In this document: in pieces, positions 44,980 to 53,990 of the stretch
How positions within the stretch are numbered: the first letter of the stretch is position 1
Layout of the letters: the number at the start of each line of letters is the position of its first letter
NCBI RefSeq assembly: GCF_018364065.1
Contig: NZ_JAGZMO010000001.1
Span: 310,001 to 374,000, forward strand
Source: Veillonella sp.
GTDB taxonomy: Bacteria > Bacillota > Negativicutes > Veillonellales > Veillonellaceae
Length of the DNA stretch: 64,000 bases
Reading direction: 5' to 3'
Position numbers and translations under genes: made by a program
The notes under the pieces: generated by a model
What the model saw: only the letters and a program-made list of their open reading frames with translations
Told to the model about the DNA's origin: nothing
Databases searched by the model: none

Positions 44980-46209
44980 ATGGAAATACAACGTTTAAAA
45001 CATTATGCCAACGCCTTATTAACTACGGGCGTTAACTTACAAAAAGATCAAACTTTAGTTATCTCTTCCGATGTGGAAACTCATAAGTTTGTGGAAGTTG
45101 TCACTGAAGCTGCATATGAACTGGGTGCCAAAGAAGTTGTAGTAAACTGGCGTTCCACTCCAATCAGCAAGCTGCGTCTTTTACACGGTGCCGACTCCGT
45201 ATTGGAAAATCCCGCTCCATGGATCAGTGAGTACTATAAGACCTATGTGGAAGGAAAAGCGGCTTTTCTTTCCTTAATCAGCGCTAATCCGACAGCTATG
45301 AAAGGTGTTTCTTCGGAACGCATGGCTACGCAGTCCCGCGCTTTAAATAAGGTACTATCTTTCTATCACGATGCCATCATGGACTCTACGCTGACCTGGT
45401 GTGTAGCTTCTGTCGCCACTTTGCGTTGGGCCAACCTCTTAGGCTTTACAGGTACAGATGAAGAAAAAATTGACGCCTTATGGAGCCATCTCTTCAAACT
45501 TTGCCGAATTGAGGGCGTAAGCGATGAAGAATCGTTACCTAAACACTTGGAACGTTTAAAATTGCGCACCGCCGCATTGAACAAATATCAGTTTACTGAA
45601 TTGCATTACACATGTCCTAACGGTACGGATTTAGTTGTAGGTCTGCCAAAGAATCACTTGTGGCAAGGCGGCAGCGAAGCTTCCAAATCGGGCATCATTT
45701 TCGACGCCAACATTCCTACGGAAGAAGTTTTCTCTGCGCCACAGTACAACCGTGTAAACGGAGTTGTATACAGCACTAAACCGCTCATTTACCAAGGCAA
45801 CCACATTGAAGACTTCCACTTCACGTTTAAAGACGGCAAAATTGTGGACTACGACGCGAAGGAAGGTAAAGAGTACTTAACAAAACTTATCGAAACTGAC
45901 GAAGGCTCTTCTTACCTGGGCGAATTGGCCTTGGTGGATCACTATTCCCCAATCAGCCAGTCGAACCGCATTTATTTTGAAACCTTGTACGATGAAAATG
46001 CATCCTGCCATCTGGCTATCGGTGCCGCCTATCCGACTTGCCTGCAAAACAGCGACGGCCTGAGCAAAGACGAACTGAAAGCGGCCGGCCTCAATAACTC
46101 TCACAGCCATGTAGACTTTATGATTGGCCATGAAAAGATGAACATCGTAGGCACTACTGCAGACGGTCAACAAGTAGTCGTTATGGAAAACGGTGCTTTA
46201 AAAATTTAA
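44980..46209 (+). CDS. M29-family aminopeptidase (AmpS/AmpT-like)
   Basis: The 409-residue protein matches thermophilic metalloaminopeptidases of family M29: the N-terminal LLTTGVNLQKDQTLVISSDV, then the metal-ligand region ELALVDHYSPISQSNRIYFETLYDENASCHLAIG and a later HSHVDFMIG. It would remove N-terminal amino acids from peptides in the cytoplasm with two divalent metals. I use ATG 44980 (AAAGGAG eight bases upstream). It is one of few plus-strand genes, convergent with the dCMP deaminase, and ends before a bidirectional terminator. Confidence 0.9.
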   Translation: MEIQRLKHYANALLTTGVNLQKDQTLVISSDVETHKFVEVVTEAAYELGAKEVVVNWRSTPISKLRLLHGADSVLENPAPWISEYYKTYVEGKAAFLSLISANPTAMKGVSSERMATQSRALNKVLSFYHDAIMDSTLTWCVASVATLRWANLLGFTGTDEEKIDALWSHLFKLCRIEGVSDEESLPKHLERLKLRTAALNKYQFTELHYTCPNGTDLVVGLPKNHLWQGGSEASKSGIIFDANIPTEEVFSAPQYNRVNGVVYSTKPLIYQGNHIEDFHFTFKDGKIVDYDAKEGKEYLTKLIETDEGSSYLGELALVDHYSPISQSNRIYFETLYDENASCHLAIGAAYPTCLQNSDGLSKDELKAAGLNNSHSHVDFMIGHEKMNIVGTTADGQQVVVMENGALKI

Positions 46210-46287
46210 CGGCTAACGCTGAAACTGACACTTAATGTGAGTACTAAATCAAAACGTAATACTCACAAAAGCTAATATCTTATATAC

Positions 46288-46336
46288 AAAAAACGCTGTA
46301 GCGTCGGGATAATTCCCATGCTACAGCGTTTTTTAT
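46288..46336. terminator. Bidirectional terminator between aminopeptidase and comEB
   Basis: A stem of about 14 bp (AAAAACGCTGTAGC with GCTACAGCGTTTTT) with A- and T-runs on both sides lies between the convergent genes. Confidence 0.9.
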
Positions 46337-46392
46337 TTGTCCTATACACCTATTTTCATTTATCTTGTTTTGAGTTTTTATTCGCCCAAGTT

Positions 46393-46872
46393 TTACAGGT
46401 TAATTTCCAATTTACGACCTGTAGGCAAGTATTCGGTTAATTGTACGCCGGCTGTGCGAAGCATGCGTTTCGATGCTTTCACTTCTCGGGTGTCTTTATA
46501 AATGTCCTGCCAGTAAATGACTTCCTTGATGCCGCTTTGAATGATGGCCTTGGCACATTCGTTACAAGGGAACAAGGTTACATAAATCTTGCTGCCGTCC
46601 AGAGAACCGCCACGGTAGTTCAAAATGGCATTCAATTCACTGTGCACAATATAGAAGTACTTATTGTCCGCCTCTACGTTGCGGTCCCAAGAAAAATCAT
46701 CATCGTTACAACCGCAAGGCATGCCGTTATAACCGATGGATAAAATTTTATTATCATCGCTGACAATGCAAGCCCCTACCTGAGTATTAGGGTCTTTTGA
46801 ACGTTGCGCCGCCAAAATGGCCACACCCATAAAATATTCGTCCCAGCTGATATAATCTGTACGCTTTGCCAT
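46393..46872 (-). CDS. comEB: dCMP deaminase (ComEB-like)
   Basis: The 159-residue zinc-dependent deaminase has the HxE motif in IVHSELNAIL and the PCxxC motif in LFPCNECAKAI, the signature of the cytidine/deoxycytidylate deaminase family, with the extra zinc-binding region of dCMP deaminases (CNDDD). It converts dCMP to dUMP for dTTP synthesis. In Bacillus it lies inside the comE operon; here it is separated from comEA-comEC by the aminopeptidase. It follows the repeat protein by about 95 bp and may end the dynamin-cluster transcript. Confidence 0.9.
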   Translation of the reverse strand: MAKRTDYISWDEYFMGVAILAAQRSKDPNTQVGACIVSDDNKILSIGYNGMPCGCNDDDFSWDRNVEADNKYFYIVHSELNAILNYRGGSLDGSKIYVTLFPCNECAKAIIQSGIKEVIYWQDIYKDTREVKASKRMLRTAGVQLTEYLPTGRKLEINL

Positions 46873-46967
46873 GCTGTGAGTCCTCCTTTAGCTTATTACT
46901 AACTAGTATTATACTGTAGTCCTGAACATTTGTTAAGCTGCGGAGAGAACTGTCAGTTACTAGTGAA

Positions 46968-47636
46968 TTATACCTTAAAATCAGGCAATACAAGCTCGTG
47001 GCTGTATCGCAGCGGATCCTGTGTGCTCAGAATGTCATTCACATTCCCCGGGTTTACAGTGAAGTCTGCACCGTGGGAATCGAAAGGAAACTCCCCATGC
47101 CCCGAAGCATCAGAAAACTCCATATGCCCGGAGTGATCGGAAAAGTCCCCGTGTCCTGAGTCACCGGAAAAGCCCCCGGGTCCTGAATTGCCGAATACAT
47201 CTGTATGGTCTGTATTAATCATTGAATCTGTACTGTTCGCATCAAAAGCGGAGTCCGAATTTGTATGATTCACCATGAGGTCTTCGCCGCCGAATATATT
47301 GTCGGACGTATGACCCAAATGGTTCATTTGGTTGTCATAGTAATCCGATTGTCCGTCAATACCGGCAATGCTGAACTTTTTCACCAAAGTGCCCTCGTAC
47401 ATTGTATGGCCGCCCATGGCATTAGGTACGCTGTGAGATACGAGTTGACCGTCTTCATACACATCCAAACCGCCGTCCACATTAGGCATGGTAAAATCGC
47501 CCACATGAGTTCCCAAATCGGTCAAGGTGTCTACAGCCATACCGTCATGCATAATGGTATTTAAGCCGGTTCCGTCAGGAATTGACGAGTACAAACCACT
47601 CCCGTGATGGGCATCAAAATTATCGAAAAAATCCAT
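46968..47636 (-). CDS. Acidic repeat protein of unknown function in the dynamin cluster
   Basis: This 222-residue protein has no transmembrane segment or signal peptide. Residues 51-110 form three 20-residue repeats (PNxxGGxxxYxxxxLVxxS pattern: PNVDGGLDVY, PNAMGGHTMY, AGIDGQSDYY), with degenerate copies before and after. Residues 151-186 form four 9-residue units of the SGHGDFSDH type. Both tracts are rich in Gly, Asp, Ser and His, suggesting a beta-structured or metal-binding surface. No family was recognised. It starts 14 bases after the dynamin-like gene at 47651, so it is very probably part of the same operon. The function is unknown. Confidence 0.75.
   Translation of the reverse strand: MDFFDNFDAHHGSGLYSSIPDGTGLNTIMHDGMAVDTLTDLGTHVGDFTMPNVDGGLDVYEDGQLVSHSVPNAMGGHTMYEGTLVKKFSIAGIDGQSDYYDNQMNHLGHTSDNIFGGEDLMVNHTNSDSAFDANSTDSMINTDHTDVFGNSGPGGFSGDSGHGDFSDHSGHMEFSDASGHGEFPFDSHGADFTVNPGNVNDILSTQDPLRYSHELVLPDFKV
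47079..47186. repeat. 27-bp in-frame repeats in the 222-residue protein gene
   Basis: Four consecutive 27-bp units encode SGPGGFSGD, SGHGDFSDH, SGHMEFSDA and SGHGEFPFD. The match in protein and in spacing shows recent tandem duplication. Confidence 0.8.
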
Positions 47637-47650
47637 GTGCCTGTCCCCCT

Positions 47651-49435
47651 TTACGCCAACATTTCCATATACGATGTAATTAATTTCTTATCTGCATCCA
47701 ATAAATCCATAGACTGCTGCATAGCTGACTGCTTGCCTTTTTTCCCTTCAATCTGTTCATCGATGGCACGTTTCAGTTTAAGCAGTGCATCTGCATACAC
47801 GTCTTCGGTGGAAATCTGTACCGCCTTACATTGACGGGCAATATGGTTGCCCAAATCTTCTTCCAAGGCTGCAATCATCTTGGTGATTTCCGTCTTAACG
47901 GCCGGAATTACCTTTGCTTTCGCTTCTTTCAGTTTTTCCTGCATAATTTTATCGTTCAAGAATGGAACACCGAACATGCTGAGCAACGGCAATAAGCCGC
48001 CACCGGTTAAGGTCATGAGCAGCACCGCTCCCGTAGCCGCACCGGCTCCTATCTTATATTTTAGTTTAGACAAGTCGTCCGCTTCAAGCTCAATCTGCAA
48101 TCCAATTTGCTGAAATTCGCCCGTTGCGTATCGGTTAGATCGTATTTGTTCATTAAAACTTCGCGATAAACCTTCCAGGACTTTTTTCTCCAGATTATTT
48201 ACCAGTACTTTTAAGTTCGGCACATAGTTCGCCACCCAAGCATCAACCTGCTTCTTCAAGTACTTAGGCAGTTTAGTTTCCACAAAAACTTTAAAATCAC
48301 TGTTCGTATAATCATTAATCAGGTCTTCGCTTTGTTCCATCAATTTTGATTCAAAGAGGGACAATGATTTCCGGAGCATGTGCTTAAAGCTCTCTTCCGA
48401 CTGTGCCACATAAGCGGCAATCTTTTTCTGAGATTCTTCCTTCTGATTTATGAGCTGCTGCAGCTTACTGTTAAATGCCTCCAGCTCTTCCAACGATCCT
48501 TGCGTAAGCTGTTCATCCTTTTCAATGGACCGATGAACCTGTTGAAGAGTGTTGGCCAATAAGCGCTTGTAGTAAATCTCTTTTCGCTTTTCCACCACAC
48601 TGGTTTCCAACATGCTTTGCAGGGCCTCTCTTACCTGCAAAATCCCGGACTCCTGAACAAGACGATCATTATTTCCTTCTTGCCCTTTGACGGCCATTAA
48701 GGCCGATAAAGGAAGAATAGTAAATTTCTTTAGCTTTGCATTGTCTTCGTTAACGGAAAAGGCCTGTTCAATACGTCGTCTCAGATCATCTAAAAAGTCT
48801 TCATCCTCTTCTTCATCCACAAAGTCGTATTTATTGACGATAAAGAGAATATCTGAAATGCCCAATGGCAAAATATGCTGCTCAATGAAGTCTTTCTCCG
48901 TTTTAGTTAGTGGCGTATTCGCATCCAACACGAAAATCACCGCATTAGCCATCGGTAAATAGGCATATGTTATGTCTGAACGGCTGTCGTCCAAGTCGGC
49001 CACGCCCGGTGTATCAACGAGACAAATTTTAGGTTTTAATAAACCAAGCGGATAGCCCACCTTGATATAATCGATCGATTGAACATAGTCTTTATCGGCA
49101 CGGGCGGAAAATTCATTCATCGCTTCCATTGATAAATCACGGTTCTCCACTGTACGGTTTTTATAAACCACTTGCAATCGCGGTTCATCAGCGTACAGCA
49201 AATTCGTAATAACTGCTGTTTCCGGCAACACGTCCGTAGGCAAAATAGATTGCCCTAACAAGGCATTAACAAAAGTGGATTTACCACGCTTAAATTCACC
49301 CAGTACAACAACACGATAAAAGTCATTGTCCATGGAGCCTGACAGTACGTCCAGATCTTCCACAAAATTAGCATGTTTGCGAACATAACCGACTTCCTGA
49401 ACAGACTGTATTATTTTTTTAATATCTTTAATCAC
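47651..49435 (-). CDS. Bacterial dynamin-like GTPase (third of three)
   Basis: The 594-residue protein has a dynamin-type GTPase: G1 GEFKRGKST (about residues 46-54), G2 threonine in LPETAVIT, G3 DTPGVAD and G4 VNKYD. A long helical neck follows, and near residues 490-515 a glycine-rich hydrophobic hairpin (GAGAATGAVLLMTLTGGGLL) resembles the membrane-inserting paddle of bacterial dynamins. The C-terminal helices complete the stalk. It would bind GTP, oligomerise on membranes and remodel or fuse them. I prefer GTG 49435, with AGGGG eight bases upstream, over the earlier in-frame GTG. The gene lies 33 bp after a second dynamin-like gene. Confidence 0.88.
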   Translation of the reverse strand: MIKDIKKIIQSVQEVGYVRKHANFVEDLDVLSGSMDNDFYRVVVLGEFKRGKSTFVNALLGQSILPTDVLPETAVITNLLYADEPRLQVVYKNRTVENRDLSMEAMNEFSARADKDYVQSIDYIKVGYPLGLLKPKICLVDTPGVADLDDSRSDITYAYLPMANAVIFVLDANTPLTKTEKDFIEQHILPLGISDILFIVNKYDFVDEEEDEDFLDDLRRRIEQAFSVNEDNAKLKKFTILPLSALMAVKGQEGNNDRLVQESGILQVREALQSMLETSVVEKRKEIYYKRLLANTLQQVHRSIEKDEQLTQGSLEELEAFNSKLQQLINQKEESQKKIAAYVAQSEESFKHMLRKSLSLFESKLMEQSEDLINDYTNSDFKVFVETKLPKYLKKQVDAWVANYVPNLKVLVNNLEKKVLEGLSRSFNEQIRSNRYATGEFQQIGLQIELEADDLSKLKYKIGAGAATGAVLLMTLTGGGLLPLLSMFGVPFLNDKIMQEKLKEAKAKVIPAVKTEITKMIAALEEDLGNHIARQCKAVQISTEDVYADALLKLKRAIDEQIEGKKGKQSAMQQSMDLLDADKKLITSYMEMLA

Positions 49436-49468
49436 AAGGAACACCCCTTTTACAAATCCGGTTACGGG

Positions 49469-51379
49469 TTACCGCAAAAATGCTACAGCCTTGATGCGGT
49501 GATTAATTTCATTTAACAGTGTTGTATTGTCGGTAAGCCATTGTGACTTAGCCGCCACCTGCACTTCATCACGGGTCCGTACGACCAATGCTTCTTCCAA
49601 TTGCTTTTGCACAGTACTAAGCCGGCTGTCTACATCGTTATGCAACGCCTCTATTGCATCATGGCATACATTGTCATATAGCTTTAGTACCTTTTCTACA
49701 AAGGTCCGATTATTTTCTTTCAGCTTTGTTTCCAGGTCATTCCAAACAGCGTTTCTAACTTTTTCGTCTACCGCGCTATCTCTGGATGAAAAGAATCCAT
49801 ATATAGAACCTGCAATAATCGGAATGAAACTTCCCACAACGGCGCCCAATACAGTGGCCGCTACAATCCAGCCAAAGGAGTTATTATCATCCTTTTCTGC
49901 CGTTTCATGGACCAAATCTTTAAAATTTCCCGGTAATTTTGTCTGAAACTGTCTTGTCATACTGCGACTGTTAAGCAAGGATTGGGGCATAAAGGAACTT
50001 TCGAAATCAGTCCAAACATTCCGCAAATCGCCAAGAACTCGGTTGTGCTCTGTATTCACTATATCTTGAATAAAATCATGTAACTCCTCAAGAAACGCTC
50101 TCTGTTTTCGTCTGATAACGGTTTCTATGTGGCGAGCAAATGCCTGTTCCCCCACATTGCCTTCGTAAGCAAATACAGCATCGCGCACAGTATTAATCAA
50201 GACATCGCCAAAGAGCAGGGCCTTGTTTTTAAGTTGATTGTCATATTGTTCCAAATTAATACGCAGACGTTCTATCAAAGTATTGGTTACCTTTTGGTAT
50301 TCACTCTTTCGATAAGACAACTTCTGAACCATCTCATTCAGCTCAACCGTGGACGAACTTAAGAATTCTCGGCGCTCCTGTAAGTCTTGCAACATGGTCA
50401 GAATGGACTGTTCTAACTTTCGAATATATAACTCGATGCGGGTCTGTCCCTTATCTACCGTTAAATATGTGCGCAACGACTCTTCCAACTCGTCAAATCC
50501 AGTCGTCGAAAAAGACTCGGGCACATTCATCATCTGCTTGCCGGACAACACTTCGCCACGAGCGTTTCGCCGGTATAAAAGGGCCTGGTAACTGGATACT
50601 AAATGAGGCCTTATCTCTGTAAGCGAGTCTCCCACAATCTGTTTCAAGTTGTCTGTAACAAATTGACGAACACGCTCTTCTTCGTCCGGTCCGGCCAATG
50701 TATCTTTACGATTAATAATATAGAAAATATCGCGAATCTGTTGTTTTAGAATTCGCTCTTTTAAAAATTCCACTTCCCCCGATGACAGTGCCTGATCCGC
50801 TGCGAGCAGCAAAATAACCGCATCAGCCTGATTGAGGTAATTATAAGTAATCTCAATGCGGCTTTCATTCAAATCATCGGTCCCCGGCGTATCAACCAGC
50901 TCCACAGAGTTCTTGCAAAAGTCCAGAGGATAACCGACCTGCACATAATCAATCTTGTTAATCTGCGCCTGTTCATCCAGGATTTGTTCACGCTCATCCT
51001 GTGGTGTATCTGACGAATAAGTGCTTGGCGCTTTGATACCGAAGAAGTTTTGCTCATCAATCGTCATCACATGACCGTCTTTAAAATGAACCGTAAACTG
51101 CGGTTCCGGCGAATAGGCGATTTTACTGATTACTGCCGTCGTCGGCTTCTTGCTGGTCGGCAAAATGCGCTGTCCCAACAAGGCATTTACGAAAGTAGAC
51201 TTGCCACGAGAAAATTGCCCCACCACAACAACACTGAATGCATCGTTTAACATATGCTCCTTACACTGTTGCAGGCCATTTTGAACGTCTGCCGTTTGTA
51301 AGTTTTCGCTCAGACGAATCAATTCGTCGGTAGCATTAATCAATTCAATCTTTCGCTGATTAAAACTGTCAAAACTCAT
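49469..51379 (-). CDS. Bacterial dynamin-like GTPase (second of three)
   Basis: The 636-residue protein repeats the layout of its neighbours: G1 GQFSRGKST (54-62), G2 KPTTAVIS, G3 DTPGTDD, and a G4 that reads INRKD rather than the usual NKxD. Long helices flank a two-pass hydrophobic segment near residues 505-535 (IVAATVLGAVVGSFIPIIAGSI cut here). It is likely a membrane-bound partner of the other two GTPases. The altered G4 lysine may weaken guanine specificity. It starts about 100 bases after the Sel1-fused GTPase gene. Confidence 0.88.
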   Translation of the reverse strand: MSFDSFNQRKIELINATDELIRLSENLQTADVQNGLQQCKEHMLNDAFSVVVVGQFSRGKSTFVNALLGQRILPTSKKPTTAVISKIAYSPEPQFTVHFKDGHVMTIDEQNFFGIKAPSTYSSDTPQDEREQILDEQAQINKIDYVQVGYPLDFCKNSVELVDTPGTDDLNESRIEITYNYLNQADAVILLLAADQALSSGEVEFLKERILKQQIRDIFYIINRKDTLAGPDEEERVRQFVTDNLKQIVGDSLTEIRPHLVSSYQALLYRRNARGEVLSGKQMMNVPESFSTTGFDELEESLRTYLTVDKGQTRIELYIRKLEQSILTMLQDLQERREFLSSSTVELNEMVQKLSYRKSEYQKVTNTLIERLRINLEQYDNQLKNKALLFGDVLINTVRDAVFAYEGNVGEQAFARHIETVIRRKQRAFLEELHDFIQDIVNTEHNRVLGDLRNVWTDFESSFMPQSLLNSRSMTRQFQTKLPGNFKDLVHETAEKDDNNSFGWIVAATVLGAVVGSFIPIIAGSIYGFFSSRDSAVDEKVRNAVWNDLETKLKENNRTFVEKVLKLYDNVCHDAIEALHNDVDSRLSTVQKQLEEALVVRTRDEVQVAAKSQWLTDNTTLLNEINHRIKAVAFLR

Positions 51380-51479
51380 GGTGAAATAAAATCTCCTCTG
51401 TAAAGTATCTATTTATCTGTCTCTTCAAAATGTATCTTCAAAGATTTATATGGGCCTTCAAGAGCCTATGGGACTTACA

Positions 51480-53921
51480 TCATCTGACAAAGTTAATAAA
51501 ATCCATTATTTTATGGGCTTCTTCAATCCCGTCATCGATTGCTTTCTGCGTATACATTTCAGCCAATTTCAAGTTCTGCGTGTAACCGCCGCCCCCTCTG
51601 GCATAACACTCGCCCAATTCATAACAGGCACGGCCAAACCCTGCATTAGCGGATTTTTCAAGCCAATAACGGGCTTTATCTAAATCAAGTTTAATCGGCT
51701 TACAGTCGCTATAAAACAATGTGGCAATAATATACTGCGTACCCGGATCATTCACTTCATCAATGCAATATCTGTAAATTCCCTCTACATATTGTGGATA
51801 GTCCATCCAATTATCTATGTTTTTATAGTACAGAAATAACGCATCTTTAGCGTCTTTATAGTTTTCTCCATAGGCCAAGGTGTTGAGTTCCTGCAAGCCC
51901 TGAGCTTCTCGCCCATTATGTAAGCAAATTTCCGCATAAAATGTACGGGCTCTTTGATTATGGTCCTTAAACCTTAGGCACAACGATTCCAGCTTACGCA
52001 GATTATAAGGAATCTTGCCGTCCATGCCGTAATTATATACATAGAGCAATTCATCTTCAACGCTGCCTACACGTAACTTAATGAGTTCCTCCGCACTTTC
52101 AAGATAATCACTTTCCGTTATAAAATCGTCATTATCCGCATCTTTAAACGCTCTTATTATATATAGGAGAATTGTCTCATTATGTATTCCATTTAGTTTG
52201 GCCCTCCATTGCACATATTCCCGTTTATTGTGATCAGAGAGAGCTATTAAGGCGAGCATCATGATGGCAAACGGACAGTTTTGAGAGGCCCCTAACCGAT
52301 AATAGTCGGTTGGATTCTTTCTTTCCGCTTCCCCAAGAAGGTCTACATTGTCGAGGACGCCTAAAAATACGGACGAGCCATAGTGACCGGACTCTTTTTC
52401 TTCTATCAGTGCCTTATATAAATTGCTGTCGCTTATATGCTGCATTTTCCCCGTACGTGCATATAGTATAAATAGCCATAAACGCGCCTGTAAAAGTGTA
52501 TCCTGCAGTAGCGGGGATAATGTATGAGCATGTACAGACCCCAGCGATTCCAGCCAATATAAAGCCTTTCTTACGTCCGGCAAGTAATAGATGTCATGAT
52601 TGGCGGGCTGCTGATCTTCAGCGACTGTTAAAAATTCCAGTATATTCCAGAAGTTAAAGGAAATCGTTTTAAAGCAATTGAACAAAATAAGTTTGGCTAT
52701 TACATTGCCTTCCGAAGCGGCAAATTCCAAATACAATTGTCCCTGATGTCTGTTTTGATGGTATCGATAGCCACACAACTGTAAAATACCGACTAAGGCA
52801 AAGGCCGAGTCACTTTCTAACAGTAAACGTTCTTCACAGTAGTCCATCACCGATGCGAGCATTTGCAAATACATGCTTCTAAATTGATATATGTCATCGC
52901 CCGCTTCCGGTTCGTAATACGTCAATCCATTGGGCCTGTATGCATCCATATCGCTTGTATGAATGGCAGGCTCCGCTAGTGAGGACATATGAAAACGATC
53001 ATAAAAGTCTTCCATCATAAGCAACGTAAGTGCCATACAATCAAGAAGTGTGTCCATTCGATAGGTTATAACCTGGTCGATTACAGCAGTGCGTATGTAT
53101 TCTTCAACCTGATGCAGCCCGCTCTCTTTTAACAAGTTGTCATTATTCGTCTGTTTAGCCATCAGCGCCTGTTTGGCGGATACACCGAATACAGCGGCCG
53201 CATTGGACTTTAACTTGCGTCTTACATCGTCCAACACATCATCGACACTGTCTTCTTCTTCGTCTACCATGTCGATTTTATTGACGAGCACAACCGGGTT
53301 CTCACGAGTTTTTATATCCTTAATATAGGCCATTTCCTTACTGGTTAACGGTGTGTCTGCGGAAATAACCCAAAGCACTACGTCCGCCTGTTTAAAAAAC
53401 GCACTCGTAATATCCGCATGATACTCATAGACCGCCTCTAAGCCCGGACTGTCAATAATATTTATTTCTTTTAAAAATTCAAAAGGCAATGCATATTCCA
53501 CATAGTCTATTTTGGCATGCATAGAGTTCCATGCAGTCTCCTGCGACGTAAGCACTCCATACTGCTCCGTCGTAAAAGATCTTACATGGCCATCCTTAAA
53601 ATGCACATTAACAGCGCCATTGGAGCCGTAAACAAATTTACTGATTACCGCTGTAGTAGGCAGCGCACCTACGGCGGCCAACTCCTGCCCGAATAATGCA
53701 TTGATCAATGAAGATTTGCCCGTTGAAAAGGCGCCCGCAATCATAACTTGAAGCGGAGCCATGAGTTTCTCTTCCACTGCCCGAAACGTTTCCTTTGAAT
53801 GTGCCGAGCCTATGAAAGACAGATGATACTCATCAGCCTTGCGCGCCAGAGATTCTAAAAAGTAGTTCACCGACTGCAGTGTACTACTCAATATATGTTG
53901 TAAACTCTCGTTGGAAGTCAT
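51480..53921 (-). CDS. Dynamin-like GTPase fused to Sel1 repeats (first of three)
   Basis: The 813-residue protein has an N-terminal dynamin-type GTPase: G1 GAFSTGKSS (63-71), G2 LPTTAVIS, G3 DSPGLEA, G4 VNKID. Beyond about residue 290 it becomes helical repeats, and residues about 725-805 show clear Sel1-type tetratricopeptide-like units (LDKARYWLEKSANAGFGRAC and the next LAEMYTQKAIDDG). No membrane-inserting hairpin is evident, unlike the two following GTPases, so it may be a soluble scaffold in a heteromeric complex. The upstream Sel1-only gene and this one probably share partners. Confidence 0.87.
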   Translation of the reverse strand: MTSNESLQHILSSTLQSVNYFLESLARKADEYHLSFIGSAHSKETFRAVEEKLMAPLQVMIAGAFSTGKSSLINALFGQELAAVGALPTTAVISKFVYGSNGAVNVHFKDGHVRSFTTEQYGVLTSQETAWNSMHAKIDYVEYALPFEFLKEINIIDSPGLEAVYEYHADITSAFFKQADVVLWVISADTPLTSKEMAYIKDIKTRENPVVLVNKIDMVDEEEDSVDDVLDDVRRKLKSNAAAVFGVSAKQALMAKQTNNDNLLKESGLHQVEEYIRTAVIDQVITYRMDTLLDCMALTLLMMEDFYDRFHMSSLAEPAIHTSDMDAYRPNGLTYYEPEAGDDIYQFRSMYLQMLASVMDYCEERLLLESDSAFALVGILQLCGYRYHQNRHQGQLYLEFAASEGNVIAKLILFNCFKTISFNFWNILEFLTVAEDQQPANHDIYYLPDVRKALYWLESLGSVHAHTLSPLLQDTLLQARLWLFILYARTGKMQHISDSNLYKALIEEKESGHYGSSVFLGVLDNVDLLGEAERKNPTDYYRLGASQNCPFAIMMLALIALSDHNKREYVQWRAKLNGIHNETILLYIIRAFKDADNDDFITESDYLESAEELIKLRVGSVEDELLYVYNYGMDGKIPYNLRKLESLCLRFKDHNQRARTFYAEICLHNGREAQGLQELNTLAYGENYKDAKDALFLYYKNIDNWMDYPQYVEGIYRYCIDEVNDPGTQYIIATLFYSDCKPIKLDLDKARYWLEKSANAGFGRACYELGECYARGGGGYTQNLKLAEMYTQKAIDDGIEEAHKIMDFINFVR

Positions 53922-53990
53922 TTATACACCCTGTCCGATTCCTATATACCTGTACCTTATATTTCTTGAAACTGGTTTTTGTAACTGCCC

